64,000 bases of DNA from Leifsonia sp. EB41 (GCF_041262565.1 NZ_JBGCCJ010000001.1:3038001-3102000), one strand, 5' to 3'. Positions 48,871-58,192 are shown, counted from the first letter of the stretch. Numbers and translations are program-made. Notes: a model not told the origin generated them from the sequence alone.

Positions 48871-50508
48871 ATGCGTTCCCGTTCCCTCCGCACCCTCGCC
48901 GGCGCCGCCGCCGCGCTCACCGGAGTGCTGGCGCTCGCTGCGTGCGCCGGCGCCTCCGACGCCGCGACCAGCGGCCAGAAGGTCGACGGCGGCACCATCG
49001 TCTACGCCCACCAACAGGAGCCCGCCTGCGTCTTCGGCGGCTGGATCGAGCAGGCCTACCTCTCGTACCAGGTGCTCGACAACCTCACCTCGCTCGACGA
49101 GAACCACAAGGTCGTGCCGTGGCTCGCCACCGCGTGGAAGCAGTCCGACGACGGCCTCACCTGGACCTTCACCCTGAAGAAAGGGGTGAAGTTCACGGAT
49201 GGCACTCCGCTCACCGCCGCGGCCGTCGCCTACAACTTCGCCTACTGGGTGAACGGCGGCAACAGCACAGCCAAGGTCTGGCTGGACGGCTACTACAAGG
49301 ACGCCAAGGCCGTCGACGACCAGACGCTGCAGATCGATCTGTCGCACCCGTACCCGCGACTCGCCGACAACCTCACGCAGGGGTACTTCGGCATCCAGTC
49401 GCAGCACGCGCTCCAGACCCGCACGAAGGAGCAGAACTGCGAGGCCCCGATCGGCTCCGGCGCGTTCACGGTCGAGAAGTGGAACCGCGGCCAGGACATC
49501 ATCCTGAAGAAGAACACGGCCTACACGTCCCCGCCGGCGAACGCGAAGCACACCGGGCCGGCCTACGTCGACACGATCGACTGGAAGTTCGTCGCGGACC
49601 CGACCACCCGCGTCGCCGCGCTGCAGGGCGGCCAGGTCGATGCGATCTACGACGTGCCGTCCGTGCAGTGGAGCGTGCTGAAGGCCGGCGGCTACCAGCT
49701 CGACAAGTTCGTGACGCCCGGCCGGCCGCAGCAGATCTCGTTCAACACCGCGAAGGGCCCGTTCACCGACGAGCAGGTGCGCCAGGCGTTCGCCTACAGC
49801 CTCGACCGTCCGCAGATCGTGGACACGATCGGCCGCGGCGTCATCCCGTCGGAGGGCAACGGCGGCGTCAGCCAGGCGACCCCCGGCTACAGCCGGAAGG
49901 CCGCGGACTGGTACACGCAGGACGTGAAGAAGGCGAACGCGCTTCTCGACGCCGCCGGCTGGGACCAGAAGAACTCCGACGGCGTGCGGGTGAAGAACGG
50001 TCAGCCGCTGACCGTGCGACTGCCGTACGGCGCGGGCTCGATCATCAACGCCGACGGCGCCGCCATCCTGCAGGGGGTGAAGGAGCAGGCGAGCAAGGTC
50101 GGCTTCGACGTCAAGCTCATCCCCGTGCCGCAGAGCGAGTTCTTCTCCGGCAAGTACTCCGGGCCGGACGCCTACGACCTCCAGGCCGGCTACTGGACGA
50201 GCGTCACGGCGGGCATCCTCTACATCAACTGGAGGCCGTCCACCGCCGCCGACCCGAACTACAGCAACAGCAGCTTCACGAATGACCCGGTGCTTGCGCA
50301 GTACATCCTCGACGGCAACTCGGCGGCGACCGTCGAGCAGCAGAACGCCGACTACCAGAAGGCGCAGGACTACATCGCCCAGCACGCGCTGTCGATCGGC
50401 GTCTACGACCGGCTGAGCACGCTCGCCGTCTCGCCCCGGCTCCACGGCGTCTGGCAGGAGCACGCACAGGGAGGACCGACGTTCTATGACGCGTATCTCA
50501 CCAAGTGA
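48871..50508 (+). CDS. ABC transporter substrate-binding lipoprotein, family 5
   Basis: This 545-residue extracellular solute-binding protein has a lipoprotein signal peptide with lipobox LALAACAG (Cys ~27), then the family 5 pattern KVVPWLATAWKQSDDGLTWTFTLKKGVKFTDGTPLTAAAVAYNF. It captures peptides, nickel or other small molecules for the two permeases. Here, with an FMN monooxygenase at the operon end, the ligand is perhaps an organosulfur or amine compound. AGGAG precedes the ATG. Its end overlaps the permease by 23 bp. Confidence 0.93.
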   Translation: MRSRSLRTLAGAAAALTGVLALAACAGASDAATSGQKVDGGTIVYAHQQEPACVFGGWIEQAYLSYQVLDNLTSLDENHKVVPWLATAWKQSDDGLTWTFTLKKGVKFTDGTPLTAAAVAYNFAYWVNGGNSTAKVWLDGYYKDAKAVDDQTLQIDLSHPYPRLADNLTQGYFGIQSQHALQTRTKEQNCEAPIGSGAFTVEKWNRGQDIILKKNTAYTSPPANAKHTGPAYVDTIDWKFVADPTTRVAALQGGQVDAIYDVPSVQWSVLKAGGYQLDKFVTPGRPQQISFNTAKGPFTDEQVRQAFAYSLDRPQIVDTIGRGVIPSEGNGGVSQATPGYSRKAADWYTQDVKKANALLDAAGWDQKNSDGVRVKNGQPLTVRLPYGAGSIINADGAAILQGVKEQASKVGFDVKLIPVPQSEFFSGKYSGPDAYDLQAGYWTSVTAGILYINWRPSTAADPNYSNSSFTNDPVLAQYILDGNSAATVEQQNADYQKAQDYIAQHALSIGVYDRLSTLAVSPRLHGVWQEHAQGGPTFYDAYLTK

Positions 50509-51523
50509 GCCGGTGCTCGCAGAGACGGAGGTCGCGCCCGGCGGCGCGGCGGTCATCACGACCGTCCGCCCCCGGCGCGGCCGGGCCGTCGCCGTCACCC
50601 TCCTGAAGAAGACCGGCGCGGCGGTCGTGGTCCTCTGGGGCGCGGCGACCGTGGCGTTCTTCGCCCAGCTCGCCCTCCCCGGCGACCGGGCGACGACCAT
50701 CCTCAACATCCGCGCCGGTCAGGTGCAGCTGCGCACCCCGGCCGAGCTGGAACAGATCCGCGCGCATTACGGCCTCACCCGCCCGGTCATCCTCCAGTAC
50801 CTCGACTACCTGCGCGGGCTGGTCGCGGGTGACTTCGGGACGTCGTACCAGCAGTATCGCCAGGTCACCGCGATCATCGGCGAGCAGCTCGGCAATACGG
50901 TCACCCTCTCGCTGGCGGCGATCGCCCTGGCCTGGGTCATCATGGTCGTCTGGGTCACCCTCACCGCCGGACGGGGCCCACGGATCGGCGCGCTCGGCTC
51001 GACGGCGGACGTCGTCACCGCGGGCCTCCCGGCCTACTGGCTGGGCATCATCCTGCTCTTGGTGTTCGGCCTCGGGCTGCGCTGGTTCCCGATCATCAGC
51101 GGCTCGGCGCCGAACGGGATCGTGTTGCCGGCGCTGACGCTCGCCATCCCGCTGGCCGGGTTCATGGCGCAGAGCGTGAGGACCGAGTTCGAGCGCTCGC
51201 TCGACCAGCCCTTCGTGCTCTCAGCGCGGATGCGCGGGATGGGGGAGTGGGGGATCCGGCTGCGGCACGTCCTCCGTCACGCCGTCATCCCTGCGGTCAC
51301 CCTCTCGGGCTGGGCGCTCGGCGCGACGCTCTCCGGCGCGGTGATCGTGGAGTCGATCTTCTCGCGGCCGGGCATCGGCTCGGTGCTGGTCACTGCGGTC
51401 GACTCCCAGGACCTGCCGGTCGTCACCGGCATCGTCACCCTTGTCGCCGTGGTCTACGTGGTGGCGAACCTCATCGTGGACGTCGTCTACACGGTGATCG
51501 ACCCCCGATTGGAGCTGTCATGA
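50486..51523 (+). CDS. ABC transporter permease (DppB type)
   Basis: This 345-residue permease has about six helices. The N-terminal extension is long and polar (~35 residues). The family segments ALPGDRATTIL, HYGLTRPVILQYLDYLRGLVAGDFGTSY and the EAA-like loop SARMRGMGEWGIRLRHVLRHAVIPAVTLSGW are present. It overlaps the binding-protein gene by 23 bp and the next permease by four (ATGA). It is one of two subunits of the transmembrane channel. Confidence 0.93.
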   Translation: MTRISPSEPVLAETEVAPGGAAVITTVRPRRGRAVAVTLLKKTGAAVVVLWGAATVAFFAQLALPGDRATTILNIRAGQVQLRTPAELEQIRAHYGLTRPVILQYLDYLRGLVAGDFGTSYQQYRQVTAIIGEQLGNTVTLSLAAIALAWVIMVVWVTLTAGRGPRIGALGSTADVVTAGLPAYWLGIILLLVFGLGLRWFPIISGSAPNGIVLPALTLAIPLAGFMAQSVRTEFERSLDQPFVLSARMRGMGEWGIRLRHVLRHAVIPAVTLSGWALGATLSGAVIVESIFSRPGIGSVLVTAVDSQDLPVVTGIVTLVAVVYVVANLIVDVVYTVIDPRLELS

Positions 51524-52389
51524 CCTCCGTCGCCTCACCCTCGAAACAACGTTTCGCGCAGTCGGCCGCGACGCGCCTCACCCGCGCCCCGTGGGGCCTC
51601 TACCTCGCGGTCTCCTTCGCCGTGCTGCTCCTCGTCGCGGTCATCGCCCCGCAGCTCCTCACCACTCACCTGCCCACCGCCGTCGACTACGCCGCCGCCC
51701 TCCAGCCGCCGAGCTGGGCTCACCCGTTCGGCACGGATGAGTCAGGGCGTGGCCTCTACACGCGGATCGTGTGGGGCGCACGCGACTCCCTCACCATCGG
51801 GGTGGGCGCCGCGGCCGTGAGCATCGGACTGGCGCTGATCCTCGGCACGCTCGCGGCGCTCGGCGTCAGGCCGGTCGCCGTCGTGATCGACCGGTTCGTG
51901 GAGATCCTGTTCGCCTTCCCCGCCCTCCTGCTCGCGCTGCTTCTCATCGCGATCGCCGGCCCGAGTGCGGCGACGCAGGTCTTCGCGGTCGGCGTCGGCA
52001 CGGCACCGGGTTACGCGCGGATGATCCGCGGGCAGATCCTCGGCGCGCGGAACTCGGCGTACGTGCAGGCCGCGACAGCGCTCGGGCACTCGCGCCGGCG
52101 GATCGTGCGCGCGCACATCCTCCCGAACGCGCTGCGTCCGCTGGTCGCGGTGTTCGCGCTGTCGATCGGCCAGTCGATCGTGTGGGCGTCGAGCCTGTCG
52201 TTCCTCGGGCTGGGCGTCGCGCCGCCCGCATCCGAGTGGGGCGCGCTGCTCGACGCGGGCCGCGCCTACCTCACCACGGCCTGGTGGCTCGTCGTCATCC
52301 CGGGCCTCGTCATCGTCGCGGTCGCGCTGGCCGCGACCACCATCGGCCGGCACATCCAGGCGCGCCTGGAGAAAGGGGAGCGATCGTGA
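51520..52389 (+). CDS. ABC transporter permease (DppC type)
   Basis: This 289-residue permease has six helices, the characteristic HPFGTDESGRGLYTRIVWGARDSLTIGV segment near residue 68, and the EAA loop YVQAATALGHSRRRIVRAHILPNALRPLVAV. It ends with GAPP-like ASEWGALLDAGRAYLTTAWWLVVIPGL. It pairs with the DppB-type subunit. The start overlaps the preceding stop, and the stop overlaps the GTG of the ATPase. Confidence 0.93.
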   Translation: MTSVASPSKQRFAQSAATRLTRAPWGLYLAVSFAVLLLVAVIAPQLLTTHLPTAVDYAAALQPPSWAHPFGTDESGRGLYTRIVWGARDSLTIGVGAAAVSIGLALILGTLAALGVRPVAVVIDRFVEILFAFPALLLALLLIAIAGPSAATQVFAVGVGTAPGYARMIRGQILGARNSAYVQAATALGHSRRRIVRAHILPNALRPLVAVFALSIGQSIVWASSLSFLGLGVAPPASEWGALLDAGRAYLTTAWWLVVIPGLVIVAVALAATTIGRHIQARLEKGERS

Positions 52390-54131
52390 GCATCGCAGAG
52401 CAGAGCACCTCCGAGCAGAGGGCCACCGCCGCCGACCCCTCCACCGACACCGACCGCTCCTCCGACCTCGGCCGCCTCGACTGGCCCGCCGCGCGCCTCC
52501 GCGTGCGCAACCTCCGCACCGGGTTCACCGTGAACGGTGTCCACCGCCCCATCGTCGCAGGCGTCTCCTTCGACCTCCTCCCCGGCCAATGCGTCGCGAT
52601 CGTCGGCGAGTCCGGGTCCGGCAAGTCCGTCACTGCGCGCAGCCTGGTCGGCCTCGCCGGGCGCAACGCCGTGGTGGAGGCCGACCAGCTCGAGCTTCAC
52701 CACGAGGACACCCGCGCTTTCACCCCGCGGCAGTGGCGTCGCGTCCGCGGCCGGGACATCGGTTTCGTCCTGCAGGACGCCCTCGTCTCCCTCGACCCGC
52801 TGCGTCCGGTCGGCGCGGAGATCGCCGAGGCCCTGCGCCTGCACGGCTGGGGGAACCGCGCGGCCCGGAACGCCCGCGTGAAGGAGCTGCTGGAGCGCGT
52901 CGGCGTCCCGAATCCGGCCGTCCGGGCGCGTCAGCGTCCCGACCAGCTCTCCGGTGGCCTCCGGCAGCGCGCGCTCATCGCCTCCGCGATCGCGCTCGAC
53001 CCGGACATCGTGATCGCCGACGAGCCGACCACCGCTCTGGACGTCACCGTGCAGGCGCAGGTCCTCGCGCAGCTGGAGGCCATGAAGGAGCGCGGCGCCT
53101 CCCTCATCCTGATCAGCCACGACCTGTCCGTCGTCGCCCGCCTGGCCGACCACATCCTCGTCATGCGCGGCGGCGAGGTGCTGGAGCAAGGGCCGGCCGA
53201 GCGGGTGCTCGCCGCGCCGGAGCACGCGTACACCCGTGCCCTTATCGCAGCGGTCCCCGGCGAGGCCACCCGGGGACGCGCGCTCACCCCTGGCTCACCC
53301 GCACCGTCACCCCGGCCGCCCCTCGGTGAACCGGTGCTCGAGGCGCACGAACTGGTCAAGCGCTTCCACACCTCCGACGGCACCGTCACCCGCGCGGTCG
53401 ACGGCGTCTCCTTCACCCTCCGCTCCGGCGAGACGCTCGGCATCGTGGGGGAGTCCGGTTCGGGCAAGAGCACGACCGCCAAGCTCGCGCTCGGTCTCGA
53501 GCGCCTCGACGGCGGCGACGTGCGCCTCCTCGGCCAGGAGTGGTCGGCGCTGCCCGAGTCGCGCCGCCGCGCCCTCCGCCGCCGCATCTCGGTCGTCTAC
53601 CAGGACCCGCTGAGCTCGTTCGACCCGCGCTGGACCGTCGAGCGCATCCTGCTCGACGCCCTCCGCCCGGAGAGCTTCCCCGACCGCGCCGCCCGCGACG
53701 CCCGCGTGCGCGAGCTGCTCGGCCAGGTCGGGCTCGGCGTCGAGGTGCTGCCGCGCTTCCCGCTCCGTCTCTCCGGAGGCCAGCGCCAGCGCGTCGCCAT
53801 CGCGCGCGCCCTCGCCCCACGCCCCGACGCGATCGTGCTCGACGAGGCCGTGTCGGCGCTCGACGTCACCATCCAGGCGCAGATACTCGACCTCCTCGTC
53901 GCCCTGCAGCGGGAGTCCGGCGTCGCCTACCTCTTCATCTCGCACGACCTCGGCGTCATCAGCCACCTGAGCGACCGCGTGCTCGTGATGAAGGACGGCC
54001 GCGTCGTTGAGGAGGGCACGGCCGAGGACGTCTTCGAACGACCCCAGCAGACGTACACTCGTGACCTGATCGCCGCGATCCCGGAGTTCGCTCCGGCCGG
54101 CGACCCCCGCAGCCCGGAAGGCGACGCATGA
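52386..54131 (+). CDS. Fused double ABC ATPase (DppD-DppF type)
   Basis: This 581-residue protein has two ABC domains in one chain. Domain 1 (residues ~35-300) has GESGSGKSV, LSGGLRQR and VIADEPTTALD. Domain 2 (~315-570) has GESGSGKST, LSGGQRQR and IVLDEAVSALD. In domain 2 Walker B is DEAV rather than DEPT. The domains are joined by a Pro-rich linker. It energises the two permeases. The GTG start overlaps the permease stop, and the stop overlaps the next gene (ATGA). Confidence 0.94.
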   Translation: MSIAEQSTSEQRATAADPSTDTDRSSDLGRLDWPAARLRVRNLRTGFTVNGVHRPIVAGVSFDLLPGQCVAIVGESGSGKSVTARSLVGLAGRNAVVEADQLELHHEDTRAFTPRQWRRVRGRDIGFVLQDALVSLDPLRPVGAEIAEALRLHGWGNRAARNARVKELLERVGVPNPAVRARQRPDQLSGGLRQRALIASAIALDPDIVIADEPTTALDVTVQAQVLAQLEAMKERGASLILISHDLSVVARLADHILVMRGGEVLEQGPAERVLAAPEHAYTRALIAAVPGEATRGRALTPGSPAPSPRPPLGEPVLEAHELVKRFHTSDGTVTRAVDGVSFTLRSGETLGIVGESGSGKSTTAKLALGLERLDGGDVRLLGQEWSALPESRRRALRRRISVVYQDPLSSFDPRWTVERILLDALRPESFPDRAARDARVRELLGQVGLGVEVLPRFPLRLSGGQRQRVAIARALAPRPDAIVLDEAVSALDVTIQAQILDLLVALQRESGVAYLFISHDLGVISHLSDRVLVMKDGRVVEEGTAEDVFERPQQTYTRDLIAAIPEFAPAGDPRSPEGDA

Positions 54132-55537
54132 CCACCGAACCCAAGCAGCTCTTCGTCAACCTGTTCGAGATGGCGTGCGTGAGCCACATCACGCACGGCC
54201 TCTGGCCGCTGCCCGGCAACAACCGCGAGCGCTTCGCCGACCTCGACTACTGGCTGGAGCTCGCGCAGCTGCTGGAGCACGGCGGCTTCGACGGCATCTT
54301 CCTGGCCGACGTGATCGGCGCGTACGACGTCTTCCGCGGCGGTCCGGAGACGGCGCTGCGGGAGGGTCTGCAGAGCCCGAACCTCGACCCGCTGCTGCTC
54401 GTGCCGGCGATGGCGGCCGTGACCGACCGGCTCGGCTTCGGGGTGACGTTCTCGACCACGTACGAGCCGCCGTTCGCCTTCGCCCGCCGGATGTCGACCC
54501 TCGACCACCTCACCAAGGGCCGGATCGGGTGGAACATCGTGACCTCCTACCTCCCGAACGCCGCCCGCAACTTCGGGCTGGACGACGAGGTGCCGCACGA
54601 CGAGCGCTACCGCCGCGCCGAGGAGTACCTGGACGTGCTCTACAAGCTGTGGGAGGGCTCCTGGGACGACGACGCCGTCATCGCCGACCGCGCGGCCGGC
54701 GTTTTCACCGACCCGTCGAAGGTGCGCTACATCGACCACGTCGGCGAGCGGCACCGGGTGGCGGGCCCGCACATCGTGCACCCGTCGCCGCAGCGCACGC
54801 CTGTGCTGTTCCAGGCGACCGGGTCGCCGGCGGGGATCGAGTTCGCCGGCCGGCACGCGGAGGTCGTCTTCACCGGAGGCCGCACAAGCGAGGAGTTCCG
54901 CCGAAACGCCGACGGGATGCGCGACGCCGCCGAGCGCCACGACCGGCAGCGAGACGACGTGAAGTTCATCGCGATGGCGGGCGTGATCGTCGGCCGCACG
55001 ACCGAGGAGGCCGAGGACAAGTGGAGGCTGTACCAGCAGCACTCCAGCCTCGACGGCATCCTCGCCCACAGCAGCCTCCCGGTGGACCTGACGGCGTTCC
55101 CGCGCGACATCACCGTGCGGGAGGCGCTGGCCCGGGCGGAGTTCCCGGCCGAGCGGGTGCCGTTCCTCCCGTTGGATCGCACCGTGGGCCAGGCCCTGGA
55201 CTTCATCAAGAACGGCCGCGACGACCCGTTCCTGGTGGTCGGCGACCCGAAGACGGTGGCCGACGAGATCGAGCGCTGGCTGGACGAGGACGGCCTCGAC
55301 GGCATCAACCTCCGCCAGTACCACTCCTTCGAGACGGCCCGCGACTTCGCCGAGCTGGTGATCCCTGAGCTGCGCCGCCGCGGGCGGCTGCCGCAGGAGG
55401 GGGAGCGGTCGGGGACGCTGAGGGAGCGACTGTTCGGCGACGGCCGCAACCGGCTGCCGGAGCGGCACCCGGCGACGCGGTACAGGGGCGGCGCGAACCT
55501 GCACGAGGAGGCTGCGGCCGCGGCCGCGGCGCGCTGA
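54128..55537 (+). CDS. FMN-dependent monooxygenase, NtaA/SnaA/DmoA (group C) family
   Basis: This 469-residue luciferase-like TIM-barrel enzyme has the family pattern FVNLFEMACVSHITHGLWPLPGNNRERFADLDYWLELAQLLE, GFDGIFLADVIGAYDVF, GRIGWNIVTSYLPNAARNFG and GSPAGIEFAGRHAEVVFTGG. Members oxidise nitrilotriacetate, dimethylsulfide or other C-S/C-N compounds with reduced FMN from a separate reductase, which is not seen here. As the last gene of the ABC operon it probably breaks down the imported substrate. A strong hairpin follows. Confidence 0.93.
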   Translation: MTTEPKQLFVNLFEMACVSHITHGLWPLPGNNRERFADLDYWLELAQLLEHGGFDGIFLADVIGAYDVFRGGPETALREGLQSPNLDPLLLVPAMAAVTDRLGFGVTFSTTYEPPFAFARRMSTLDHLTKGRIGWNIVTSYLPNAARNFGLDDEVPHDERYRRAEEYLDVLYKLWEGSWDDDAVIADRAAGVFTDPSKVRYIDHVGERHRVAGPHIVHPSPQRTPVLFQATGSPAGIEFAGRHAEVVFTGGRTSEEFRRNADGMRDAAERHDRQRDDVKFIAMAGVIVGRTTEEAEDKWRLYQQHSSLDGILAHSSLPVDLTAFPRDITVREALARAEFPAERVPFLPLDRTVGQALDFIKNGRDDPFLVVGDPKTVADEIERWLDEDGLDGINLRQYHSFETARDFAELVIPELRRRGRLPQEGERSGTLRERLFGDGRNRLPERHPATRYRGGANLHEEAAAAAAAR

Positions 55538-55556
55538 CCCGCGCGGGCTCGCCGAA

Positions 55557-55605
55557 GGGCACATAAGCGCCCCTAAACGTCGCTTTTAGGGGCGTTTACG
55601 TGCCC
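55557..55605. terminator. Strong bidirectional terminator
   Basis: The inner arms CGCCCCTAAA (55568-55577) and TTTAGGGGCG (55585-55594) enclose a seven-base loop; the outer arms GGGCAC (55557-55562) and GTGCCC (55600-55605) extend the stem. A-rich and T-rich sides give usable U-tracts on both strands. It lies between two convergent genes, and its right half is within the last codons of the minus-strand gene. Confidence 0.75.
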
Positions 55606-56362
55606 CTCGGCGCGGCCTCGCATCAGCCTTCGTCGCACCGCCCCGCGAGCCTCCTCGCCCGCGCGCTCGAAACCCCACGAACGCGAGATACACACCCAGG
55701 AACGCCTCCCACACGATCTCCGGGAGGGTCGCCACCGCCGACACCGGCGACCCCTGGCCCCACAGCCCGAACAGCACGCCGATCCCGGACAGCGCGACGA
55801 GCGAGCCGCCGACCATCCCGACCACCGCCATCGGCCGCGGCACCAGTCCGGAGCGGAGCAGCAGCCAGCCGAGGAGGATGCCGTTGCCGATCCCGGCGAC
55901 GAAGCCCGGGCCGAGCAGGAACGTCCAGTTCCGGAGCGCGACCAGCGTCTGCGCGGACGCGGTGAGCGCGCCGGGGTCGCTGAGCGTCGCCGCGTGCTGG
56001 CGGAGGGTCACGACGGTGAGCAGGCACAGCATCCCGACCGCGATGAACACGCACTCCATCACCCGGGCGACGACGTAGCCGAGCGCGAGCCCCTCGGCGC
56101 GGCGGCGGAGGACCGGGAAGAGCGCGAGCGCGGTGCCCAGGTTGGCGGCGATGAGCACCGCCTCGCAGAGGATGCCGGACAGCACGCGCACATCGGCGCC
56201 CGCGCCGAGCACGTAGTGCGGGTCGTCCAGGACCGGCGCGTAGAGCAGGACCCCGGCGATCGCGGAGACGAATGTGACGAGGAAGAGCACGCCCGCGGTG
56301 AGCGAGCGTCGGCGGTCGGCGGCGGAATCTGATGCGACAGTCGCGGTCGTCGTGGTTGTCAT
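55586..56362 (-). CDS. DUF4386-type membrane protein
   Basis: This 258-residue protein has about six or seven helices, matching the DUF4386 pattern: an N-terminal GVLFLVTFVSAIAGVLLYAPVL, ARVMECVFIAVGMLCLLTV in mid-protein, and RNWTFLLGPGFVAGIGNGILLGWLLLRSGLVPR. The last ~30 residues are very basic. The function of the family is unknown; it often lies beside TetR regulators. Two identical operator palindromes upstream suggest it is repressed by the divergent TetR protein. Confidence 0.85.
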   Translation of the reverse strand: MTTTTTATVASDSAADRRRSLTAGVLFLVTFVSAIAGVLLYAPVLDDPHYVLGAGADVRVLSGILCEAVLIAANLGTALALFPVLRRRAEGLALGYVVARVMECVFIAVGMLCLLTVVTLRQHAATLSDPGALTASAQTLVALRNWTFLLGPGFVAGIGNGILLGWLLLRSGLVPRPMAVVGMVGGSLVALSGIGVLFGLWGQGSPVSAVATLPEIVWEAFLGVYLAFVGFRARGRGGSRGGATKADARPRRGARKRP

Positions 56363-56401
56363 GATGGCCTCGGATCGGGTGGAAGATGACCTAGAATTAT
56401 G

Positions 56402-56418
56402 GGTGTACGGTGTACACC
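56402..56418. promoter_or_regulatory. TetR operator copy 1
   Basis: GGTGTAC, GGT, GTACACC: perfect 7-base arms with a three-base centre. It abuts a CATAAT -10 box on the minus strand (56391-56396 in the plus sequence ATTATG), so a bound repressor would block the DUF4386 gene. Confidence 0.8.
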
Positions 56419-56428
56419 ACGAACGATA

Positions 56429-56445
56429 GGTGTACGGCGTACACC
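56429..56445. promoter_or_regulatory. TetR operator copy 2
   Basis: GGTGTAC, GGC, GTACACC, differing from copy 1 by one base in the centre and starting 27 bp from it. It lies 32 bp before the TetR start. Confidence 0.8.
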
Positions 56446-56476
56446 TTGTCAATACCCATCGACCGAGGAGCCGCCG

Positions 56477-57172
56477 ATGCCGCAGTCCCCGCGCCCGCGC
56501 CTCACCCGTGACGTCCTGCTCGCCAGCGCCCTCGCCCGCGCCGACGCCGCCGGCCTCGACGCCCTGTCGATGCGCGCCCTCGCCGCCGAGCTCGGCGTCG
56601 TCCCGATGGCCCTTTACAAGCACGTCGCCAACAAGGACGAGCTGATCGACGGGATGGTCGACCTGGTCTGGGCGGAGGTCGAGCCGCCGGCGATCGGCGG
56701 GGCCGCCACTGATGACGGGAGTGCGGGAGCCCCCGCCGTCCCGTGGCACGAGGCCATGCGCGCGCGAGCGACCTCCCTGCGGGCAGCGCTGCGCCGCCAT
56801 CCCTGGGCCATCGGCCTGATGGAGTCGCGCATGCGTCCCGGCCTGGCCAACCTCGCCGCGCACAACGCCATGATGGGCTGTCTCCGCGAGGCGGGGTTCT
56901 CCTTCCGCGCGACCGTGCACGCCACCTCGGTGCTCGACGCCTACGTCTACGGCTTCGCCCTGCAGGAGAAGACCCTCCCGTTCGACACCCCGGAGGAGTC
57001 GGGGGAGGCCGCGGCCGCGAAGAGCGAGACCGTTCCGCCGGAAGTGGCCCTCCGCTTCCCGTACCTCCTGGAGGTCGTGGCCGAGCTGGCCCGGGACGGC
57101 TACGACTACGACGAGGAGTTCGCCACCGGCCTCGACCTCATCCTTCAGGGCATCGAACGTCTCCAGCCCTGA
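56477..57172 (+). CDS. TetR-family repressor with TetR_C_1-type domain
   Basis: This 231-residue protein has a helix-turn-helix (LTRDVLLASALARADAAGLDALSMRALAAELGVVPMALYKHVANKDELIDGMVDLVW) and a C-terminal domain like tetracycline repressor class proteins (WHEAMRARATSLRAALRRHPWAIGLMESR). The ATG at 56477 follows GAGGAG. It is divergent from the DUF4386 membrane protein and presumably binds the two GGTGTAC palindromes between them, controlling both genes. Confidence 0.92.
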   Translation: MPQSPRPRLTRDVLLASALARADAAGLDALSMRALAAELGVVPMALYKHVANKDELIDGMVDLVWAEVEPPAIGGAATDDGSAGAPAVPWHEAMRARATSLRAALRRHPWAIGLMESRMRPGLANLAAHNAMMGCLREAGFSFRATVHATSVLDAYVYGFALQEKTLPFDTPEESGEAAAAKSETVPPEVALRFPYLLEVVAELARDGYDYDEEFATGLDLILQGIERLQP

Positions 57173-57181
57173 CGGCCCTCC

Positions 57182-58105
57182 TCAGTCGAGGTGGTCGAGG
57201 TAGCGGAGGATGATCCCCTCGCGCAGCGCCCACGGGCAGACCTCGAGCACCGGCACGTCGAACGCGCGCATCGCCTCCCGCAGCACGACGCCGCCCGCGA
57301 CGATCTGAAAGGTCCGGTCCGCCGTGATCCCCGGCAGCGCGGTGCGGGCGTCGGCCGTGAGCTGCGCCAGGCGGGGCACCCAGTCCGCGAGCTCCGAGCG
57401 GCGCAGGAGGCTGCGCTCGGTCCCGCCCGGGCCGCTCGCGGTCGAACCGGCCAGGCGGGCGAGCGAGCGGATGGTCTTGGAGGTGCCGATCACGTGCGCG
57501 GGCCCGCTGTCGGTGAAGCGTCCGACCGCGTCGGCGAGCGTGGTCCTGGCATGGTCGCGGAGGGCGGTGACCTGGTCGGCGGTCGGCGGGTCCTGGTGCA
57601 GGAACCCGATCGTGCTGCGGCCGGCGCCCAGCGGAAGCGAGACCGCGGTGTCGGGGTACTCGTCGACGCCCGCCGCGATCTCGAGCGAGCCGCCGCCGAT
57701 GTCCATCAGGAGGATGGAGCCGGCCGACCAGCCGGACCAGCGCCGCACGGCGAGGAACGTCAGCCGTGCCTCGTCCTCGCCGGAGAGCACCTGGAGGTCG
57801 ACGCCCGTCTCGTCCAGAATGCGAGCCAGGATCGCGGGGCCGTTGGCGGCCTCCCGGATCGCCGAGGTCGCGAACGGCAGCAGCTCTTCGATGCCTTCGG
57901 CGCGGCCGACCTCGACCGCCGACCGGATCGCCTCCAGGATCGCGGTCTCGCCCTCGGCGCTGATCGCACCGTCCTCGGTGATGTAGCGCATGAGCCGCAG
58001 CACGGACTTGTGCGTGGCCGCAGGGAGGGGGCGTGCGCCCGGGTGCGCGTCGACGACGAGAAGGTGGACGGTGTTCGATCCCACATCGAGGACTCCGAGT
58101 CGCAT
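57182..58105 (-). CDS. Ppx/GppA family phosphatase
   Basis: This 307-residue member of the actin-like ATPase superfamily begins RLGVLDVGSNTVHLLVVDA, then FATSAIREAANG, the catalytic-type SGEDEARLTFLAVRRW, the phosphate-binding LLMDIGGGSLEIAAG, and IVAGGVVLREAMRAF near the end. It hydrolyses polyphosphate or (p)ppGpp 5' phosphate; short single-domain forms like this are usual in actinobacteria. The minus-strand box TACTGT six bases before the ATG suggests leaderless translation. Confidence 0.9.
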   Translation of the reverse strand: MRLGVLDVGSNTVHLLVVDAHPGARPLPAATHKSVLRLMRYITEDGAISAEGETAILEAIRSAVEVGRAEGIEELLPFATSAIREAANGPAILARILDETGVDLQVLSGEDEARLTFLAVRRWSGWSAGSILLMDIGGGSLEIAAGVDEYPDTAVSLPLGAGRSTIGFLHQDPPTADQVTALRDHARTTLADAVGRFTDSGPAHVIGTSKTIRSLARLAGSTASGPGGTERSLLRRSELADWVPRLAQLTADARTALPGITADRTFQIVAGGVVLREAMRAFDVPVLEVCPWALREGIILRYLDHLD

Positions 58106-58177
58106 AGTCAGACAGTAGTGGTCGGGGAGGCCGCTCGCGACACGCCGTTTTCTCGTGCCACACGCGGCCCGGGAGGG

Positions 58178-58192
58178 CGACACGCCGTGTCG
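58178..58192. promoter_or_regulatory. Isolated palindrome in the ppx-peptide gap
   Basis: CGACACG, C, CGTGTCG: an exact 15-base palindrome with a one-base centre, in the 267-bp gap between the Ppx/GppA and small-peptide genes. A second hairpin (GTCCCG 58225-58230 and CGGGAC 58239-58244) follows. Function unknown; nothing else was seen in this gap apart from the peptide promoter. Confidence 0.35.
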
